From CBDAQD01 sp965275905 (lineage in GTDB: Bacteria > Pseudomonadota > Alphaproteobacteria > Rhizobiales > JAJFHC01), in contig CBDHYJ010000081.1 in the NCBI GenBank assembly GCA_965275905.1, forward strand, positions 1 through 64,000: 64,000 nt of DNA, read 5' to 3'. This document shows, piece by piece, positions 60,050 to 64,000 of this stretch. The first letter of the stretch is position 1; every line of letters starts with the position of its first letter. The notes beneath the pieces were generated by a model. That model worked only from the letters and a program-made list of their open reading frames with translations. It searched no databases and was not told the origin of the DNA. The position numbers and the translations under genes are program-made.

Positions 60050-60511
60050 ATGCCAGGACTCTACTTTGAGCAATTCGAGGTCGGTCACGTCTTCGAACAC
60101 ACGATCAGAAGAACTGTCACCGAAATGGACAACATGCTGTTCAGCAACATGACGTTGAATCCGCAGCCTCTTCATATTGACAAGCATTTCTGTGAGACAG
60201 AGACGGAGTTTGGCCAGCCTCTGATGAATTCCCTGTTCACCCTGGGACTGATGATCGGTATTTCCGTCAACGACACGACGGTCGGCACGACGATCGCGAA
60301 TCTCGGCATGACCGACGTGAAGTTCCCGAATCCGCTGTTTCAGGGAGACACCGTGCACGTGACGACAGAGGTCAAGAACAAGCGCGAAAGCCGCTCCAGG
60401 CCCGAGGCCGGCATCGTCGAGTTCGAACACAAGGCCTTCAACCAGGATAATGAACTCGTTGCGGTCTGCACGCGCCAGGCTTTCATGCGCAAGCAAACGC
60501 CTGGGAGTTGA
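60050..60511 (+). CDS. MaoC-family (R)-specific enoyl-CoA hydratase
   Basis: A 153-residue hot-dog dehydratase. FEHTIRRTVTEMDNMLFSNM and NPQPLHIDKHFCETETEFG form the hydratase-2 catalytic Asp/His region, and NSLFTLGLMIGISVND continues the fold. Its stop overlaps the following CitE-like gene region, so the two are cotranscribed. Such MaoC + CitE pairs act in citramalyl-/mesaconyl-CoA or itaconate routes (RipB/RipC type), hydrating a dicarboxyl-CoA. The exact substrate is inferred. Confidence 0.88.
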   Translation: MPGLYFEQFEVGHVFEHTIRRTVTEMDNMLFSNMTLNPQPLHIDKHFCETETEFGQPLMNSLFTLGLMIGISVNDTTVGTTIANLGMTDVKFPNPLFQGDTVHVTTEVKNKRESRSRPEAGIVEFEHKAFNQDNELVAVCTRQAFMRKQTPGS

Positions 60512-60519
60512 TTGCAGAC

Positions 60520-61407
60520 ATGCGGTCCATGCTCTTTGTCCCTGGCGACAGTCAATCGAAGATCGAAAAGGCACTTGCCTCGTCTGCGGACGGCATAATT
60601 ATCGACCTTGAGGACTCCGTCAGCCTCGAGTCCAAGCAGGAGGCGCGCGAAGTCACGGCCCGGGTTCTTCAAGAGCTGAAGTCGCAGCCAGATGATCAGT
60701 CGCGCCCGCAGATCTATGTCAGGGTCAATCCGCTGGACACCGGCCTTACCGCTGATGATTTGGCAGCGGTAACGCCGTGCGCACCGGACGGGATCATGCA
60801 GCCCAAGACCAGATCTGTCGATGACGTGCATCAGCTGGCAAGCCAGCTGGATGCCCGGGAAGCCGCAAGCGGTCTGAACCAGGGCCGCATCCGTCTTGTG
60901 GTCATCGCGACGGAAACGGCAACCTCGCTCTTCCACATGGGCAGCTACGTCAACGCCGGCCCCAGGCTCGCCGGCCTCTCCTGGGGAGCGGAAGATCTCA
61001 GCGCCGATCTGGGCGCATCAAGCAATCGAACGCCGGACGGCCAATATGCCGATCCCTACCGGCTGGCACGGTCGCTCTGCCTGCTGGCCGCTGTGGCCGC
61101 GGAAGTTCAACCGATCGACACCGTATTCACGAACTTTCGTGACGACGAGGGCTTGCGGTCGGAATGCGAAGCCGCCGCCCGCGACGGGTTTACGGGAAAA
61201 CTGGCCATCCACCCGGCCCAACTGGACACGATCAATGGTGTCTTCACACCATCGGGCGAACAGATTGAGCGCGCGCAGTCGATTGTCGATGCGTTCGAGA
61301 CGGCTGGAAATCCCGGCGTAGTGGGCCTTGAAGGGGAAATGCTCGACCGTCCGCATCTCGTCCGGGCACGCAACCTGCTTGCCAGGGCCGAACGGTACCG
61401 GAACTGA
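60520..61407 (+). CDS. CoA ester lyase (HpcH/HpaI aldolase, CitE-like)
   Basis: A 295-residue TIM-barrel lyase: MRSMLFVPGDSQSKIEKALA, IIDLEDSVSLESKQEAR (Mg2+-binding Glu/Asp), VRVNPLDTGLT, VVIATETATSLFHMGSY and SWGAEDLSADLGASS, FTGKLAIHPAQLDTIN. This is the stand-alone citrate-lyase-beta-like group that splits malyl-CoA or citramalyl-CoA to acetyl-CoA plus glyoxylate or pyruvate. ATG 60520 gives the family N-terminus; a TTG at 60508 overlapping the MaoC stop is possible. Confidence 0.9.
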   Translation: MRSMLFVPGDSQSKIEKALASSADGIIIDLEDSVSLESKQEAREVTARVLQELKSQPDDQSRPQIYVRVNPLDTGLTADDLAAVTPCAPDGIMQPKTRSVDDVHQLASQLDAREAASGLNQGRIRLVVIATETATSLFHMGSYVNAGPRLAGLSWGAEDLSADLGASSNRTPDGQYADPYRLARSLCLLAAVAAEVQPIDTVFTNFRDDEGLRSECEAAARDGFTGKLAIHPAQLDTINGVFTPSGEQIERAQSIVDAFETAGNPGVVGLEGEMLDRPHLVRARNLLARAERYRN

Positions 61408-61425
61408 ATCGTTCCCGTCCGTCCG

Positions 61426-62025
61426 TCAAGCCGACGGTCGCTTCATCGCGAACACAGAGTCGACCACGGCGTAGTCCTGATATCCGCACCGCGCGATCGT
61501 CTTCAGTCTCGTGATGTCGATCATGCCGTCCTCGATAAAGGCATCATCGACATAGATGCCGAGGACTTCACCGAAAATCACCGAAGACGCACTGTGGCCG
61601 TTCTTGAGCGGCAGTTCGACGGTCTGCATGTAGCGGCATTCGAGCGCAACGGGCGTGGCCGCCACACGGGGCGGCTTGACGAGTGTGGACGGAGCGCGCT
61701 CCAGTCCCGCAAGTTCCATTTCGTCGACCCCGTGTTCGACCGGAGCCGACGTCCGGTTCATGGCCTCACGCAGGTCCCAGGTCGTCAGATTGCACACGAA
61801 TTCGCCGGTCTCCTCGATGTTACGCTGGCTATCCTTTCGCCCCTGACTGCCGAAAATAACGACGTGCGGGTCCGTCGAGACGGCATTGAAGAAACTGTAC
61901 GGCGCAAGATTGAGGCTGCCGTCTCGGGCCAGCGACGAGATCCATCCGATCGGCCTGGGGGCGACAAATGTCTTGAATGGATCGTGACGCAACCCGTGTT
62001 CATTGTTGTCTGTCGTATAAAACAT
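61426..62025 (-). CDS. flavin reductase family protein (FMN-binding split barrel)
   Basis: A 199-residue protein of the flavin-reductase-like group: VAPRPIGWISSLARDGSLNL, PYSFFNAVSTDPHVVIFGSQ, RKDSQRNIEETGEFVCNL. It binds FMN in a split barrel and either supplies reduced flavin to a two-component monooxygenase or acts on another substrate. It converges on the CitE-like gene. No partner monooxygenase is adjacent. Confidence 0.88.
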   Translation of the reverse strand: MFYTTDNNEHGLRHDPFKTFVAPRPIGWISSLARDGSLNLAPYSFFNAVSTDPHVVIFGSQGRKDSQRNIEETGEFVCNLTTWDLREAMNRTSAPVEHGVDEMELAGLERAPSTLVKPPRVAATPVALECRYMQTVELPLKNGHSASSVIFGEVLGIYVDDAFIEDGMIDITRLKTIARCGYQDYAVVDSVFAMKRPSA

Positions 62026-62075
62026 CTACTGGATAATCCCCTCGTGAATTGGTGATGGCGGCCGCCCTGCGAATT

Positions 62076-62651
62076 CTAGTCCGCGGGCCGCCAGTGGCTG
62101 GAAATATCGGCAAGCTCCGGGCGGGCACGCTCGGAGGGGGCCTCCTGAGCTGTACCGACGTAAATGAAGCCGGCAACACGCTCATCCTCGGCGAGACCGA
62201 GGGCCGCATGCACCCGTGCGTCATAGGCGTACCATTCAGTCAGCCACTGTGCGGCAAAGCCCATCGCATTTGCCGCGACCAGAACGTTCTGACACACCGC
62301 GCCCGCGGATAAGATCTGCTCCCACTCCGGGATTTTCGTATTGGTGCGGACACTGGAAATCACGCCGATGATCAGGGGCGCCCGGAGAAACCGGTTTGCT
62401 TCAAATGCGACCCTGTCGTCGTCGGCTGAGGGTGAGTCTTCCGCGAATGCCCGCTTCAACACATTGCCGAACTCGCGCCTGGCGTCGCCTTCGAAAAGCA
62501 GGAAACGCCAGGGTGCCAGCTTGCCGTGATCGGGCACGCGCAATCCGGCTCGTTGAAGGGTCTCGATCTGTTCGGGCCCCGGCCCGGGTTCTCCGAGATT
62601 GATGGCCACGACGGAGCGCCGGGTAAGGAGCAAGTTCAGTGTTTCTGACAT
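62076..62651 (-). CDS. nitroreductase family protein
   Basis: A 191-residue FMN-dependent nitroreductase: LLLTRRSVVAINLGEPGPGP (Arg pair near N-terminus), HGKLAPWRFLLFEGDARREF, AGAVCQNVLVAANAMGFAAQ, WLTEWYAYD and DERVAGFIYVGT. Members reduce nitro groups, quinones or flavins with NAD(P)H. It lies 50 bases upstream of the flavin reductase gene on the same strand and may share its transcript. Substrate unknown. Confidence 0.9.
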   Translation of the reverse strand: MSETLNLLLTRRSVVAINLGEPGPGPEQIETLQRAGLRVPDHGKLAPWRFLLFEGDARREFGNVLKRAFAEDSPSADDDRVAFEANRFLRAPLIIGVISSVRTNTKIPEWEQILSAGAVCQNVLVAANAMGFAAQWLTEWYAYDARVHAALGLAEDERVAGFIYVGTAQEAPSERARPELADISSHWRPAD

Positions 62652-62909
62652 GATCGGGAGTTTCTGCTGCTAGTGAATTGGAAGATGTCGCTGACGAAGA
62701 TTGCACCGTCCCCGGGAGAACTAGTCCCGATAAGTCGATATCGGCGCTAACGGCTACGAAGTCAAATTGGACTCTCAATACCAACGGCCTGAAGGTCGTG
62801 AGCGTGGATAAGTCTCGAATATTGAGCGATTTATTGCGTTGTGATTTTCGGATTTGTTCCGCCTCCGGTATTATCCGCCGCTAAGTGAGTCGGAGGGGGG
62901 ATTCGCGCG

Positions 62910-64000
62910 ATGCGCGACGGCGCCACCGCGAGAGTTTTGAAAGCCGCACTAGTATGCTGCACGGCCGTCCAGGCGGTCGCCGTTTCCGCGTGGTCGGCAC
63001 AAGGCACCGAAAGAGATCAGACTTCGGCCGTTCTGATACTGGATTCCTCGAACAGCATGTGGGGGCAAATTCGGGGCAAGAACCGCGTCGTTATCGCGCG
63101 TCAGGTCCTGGCACAGACATTTGCCGATTACCAGGGACGTTTCGATCTGGGAATCGTCTCCTACGGCCATCGATCGAGAATAAGCTGCCGCGATGTTCAG
63201 ACCGTGCTGGCCGCCGAACCGCTGGATGGTGTTCAGCACGCCAGAGCGATACGCCGGCTCAACCCGACAGGCAAGACGCCGATTTCACGGTCTCTCAACG
63301 CCGCAGTCAAAGCCATGGGAACGGCCGAGCCAGACAGCCACATCGTCCTGCTGACCGATGGCATCGACAATTGCGGCCCGGATCCATGCCAAACGAGCGC
63401 CACTCTCAAATCGGTCAATCCGGGTCTGAAGATACATGTGATCGCGTTCTCCGTGGCACCGGAGAGACACGCGAAACTGCGTTGCATCGCCGACAACACC
63501 GAAGGCCGGTTTGCAGCTGCTCAGGACCAGACCAGCCTCGCCTTCGCGACTGACATGGTTTTTGATCTTATCGCCGAAAGCGCTGCGGACTTGGGTGAAC
63601 CGCGAAAAGTCGCGTCAGCAACATCGCCGGGCAGCACAAGTGACGTCAGTCCGGTCGCTCTTGGCACCCCGCTTCAGTCACCGCTTTCTGCGGAGGCGGA
63701 ATCGACAACGCAGATCGCGGCGGCAAGCCCGGCGCCGCAGGCAATTGCGCCCGGCACACCGATCCCGATTCCGACACTTTCGCCGCTGGTTTCCGAAACG
63801 ACCTACGTTCCGGGTTTTGCGGTCGGACCAGGTGCCGGGAAGACGCGCGTTGCCGGCGCTGCGGCACATGCCGCAACATCTGGGAAATCGCCAACTGCGA
63901 GACCGGCGCCCAGCGAGACGCCCGACCTGCATGCCGAGAGCATCCTCCCACTCGGTTCCAGCCTCGATCCTTCGCAAGCCGAAGCGACACACAGCGCCGG
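62910..64000 (+). CDS. secreted von Willebrand factor A domain protein, 3'-truncated by the window edge
   Basis: The frame from ATG 62910 stays open to the window end (363 codons). GGAGGGGGG lies about ten bases before the start. A hydrophobic leader (ALVCCTAVQAVAVSAWSAQG) is followed by a vWA domain with a complete metal site: DSSNSM (Asp-x-Ser-x-Ser), Thr in NPTGKTPISRSL and Asp in LLTDGIDNCG. Two cysteines (DNCGPDPCQ) may bridge. After about residue 215 a long Pro/Ala/Thr/Ser-rich segment begins and continues to the end. Probably periplasmic or surface-exposed, with further domains outside the window; function unknown. Confidence 0.82.
   Translation, partial: MRDGATARVLKAALVCCTAVQAVAVSAWSAQGTERDQTSAVLILDSSNSMWGQIRGKNRVVIARQVLAQTFADYQGRFDLGIVSYGHRSRISCRDVQTVLAAEPLDGVQHARAIRRLNPTGKTPISRSLNAAVKAMGTAEPDSHIVLLTDGIDNCGPDPCQTSATLKSVNPGLKIHVIAFSVAPERHAKLRCIADNTEGRFAAAQDQTSLAFATDMVFDLIAESAADLGEPRKVASATSPGSTSDVSPVALGTPLQSPLSAEAESTTQIAAASPAPQAIAPGTPIPIPTLSPLVSETTYVPGFAVGPGAGKTRVAGAAAHAATSGKSPTARPAPSETPDLHAESILPLGSSLDPSQAEATHSA

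Noticed and set aside
1..64000. tRNA, rRNA, CRISPR arrays, insertion sequences or phage integrase.
   Set aside because: Intergenic gaps were read for cloverleaf-like or regularly spaced repeats and proteins for transposase/integrase motifs; none was found.

Overview
The window is high-GC DNA from a heterotrophic alphaproteobacterium. No rRNA, tRNA or marker gene fixes the genus. The lineage call rests on gene families (two aryl-CoA hybrid pathways, crotonyl-CoA carboxylase/reductase family, DUF2336 and Hpt proteins, cysD plus fused cysNC) and on two dispersed palindromes of a kind common in Rhizobiales and Rhodospirillales. I saw no transposase, integrase, CRISPR array, tRNA or rRNA. The window opens inside a gene and closes inside another.

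Layout. 0.5-8.5 kb: an eight-gene minus-strand operon that fits aerobic 2-aminobenzoate (anthranilate) breakdown through CoA thioesters: fused monooxygenase/reductase, SDR, MarR regulator, crotonase, acyl-CoA dehydrogenase, CoA ligase, thioesterase and RidA-like protein. 8.6-14.3 kb: housekeeping and envelope genes (DUF2207, LemA, DUF1194, MFS, methyltransferase, ArfB). 14.5-18.0 kb: a LysR regulator, an enolase-superfamily enzyme probably acting on hydroxyproline, and a Tat-type amine oxidase. 18.2-23.6 kb: a second CoA-dependent aromatic pathway, salicylate to salicylyl-CoA to gentisate to fumarylpyruvate, under a divergent IclR regulator. 23.6-30.9 kb: M24 peptidase, a membrane-inserted patatin phospholipase, a crotonyl-CoA carboxylase/reductase homologue with an altered CO2 pocket, its FadR-like regulator and an unknown secreted protein. 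30.9-35.6 kb: sulfate activation (CysD, CysNC), NAD kinase and a phosphodiesterase. 35.6-42.0 kb: a compact five-gene plus-strand operon (CelD/BcsL-like GNAT, polytopic membrane protein, ATP-grasp ligase, FemAB-like transferase, Wzx-like flippase). It looks like an uncharacterised envelope synthesis and export system and is the best candidate for something undescribed. 42.0-53.7 kb: a methylamine/betaine region with a dimethylglycine/sarcosine dehydrogenase-like flavoprotein, a non-pyrrolysine MttB homologue, LysR and LacI regulators, a DegT aminotransferase and a glycine-betaine ABC transporter whose permease carries an unusual N-terminal extension. 53.9-59.6 kb: signalling and stress genes (two receivers, Hpt, DUF2336, MFS, DksA-like, SLT transglycosylase). 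60.0-62.7 kb: MaoC hydratase plus CitE-like lyase, flavin reductase and nitroreductase. 62.9 kb to end: a secreted von Willebrand A protein cut by the window edge.

How the parts fit: the two aromatic operons each encode their own aryl-CoA ligase and a related aryl-CoA monooxygenase, but only the first encodes a thioesterase, which could also serve gentisyl-CoA. Ammonia, C1 units and dicarboxyl-CoA products would flow to central metabolism, possibly using the CCR-type and MaoC/CitE enzymes. Uptake and demethylation of betaines is a second nutritional theme. Key active-site changes (crotonase without its glutamates, RidA without its arginine, CCR Glu to Gln, DksA without its zinc finger) are listed as separate findings.
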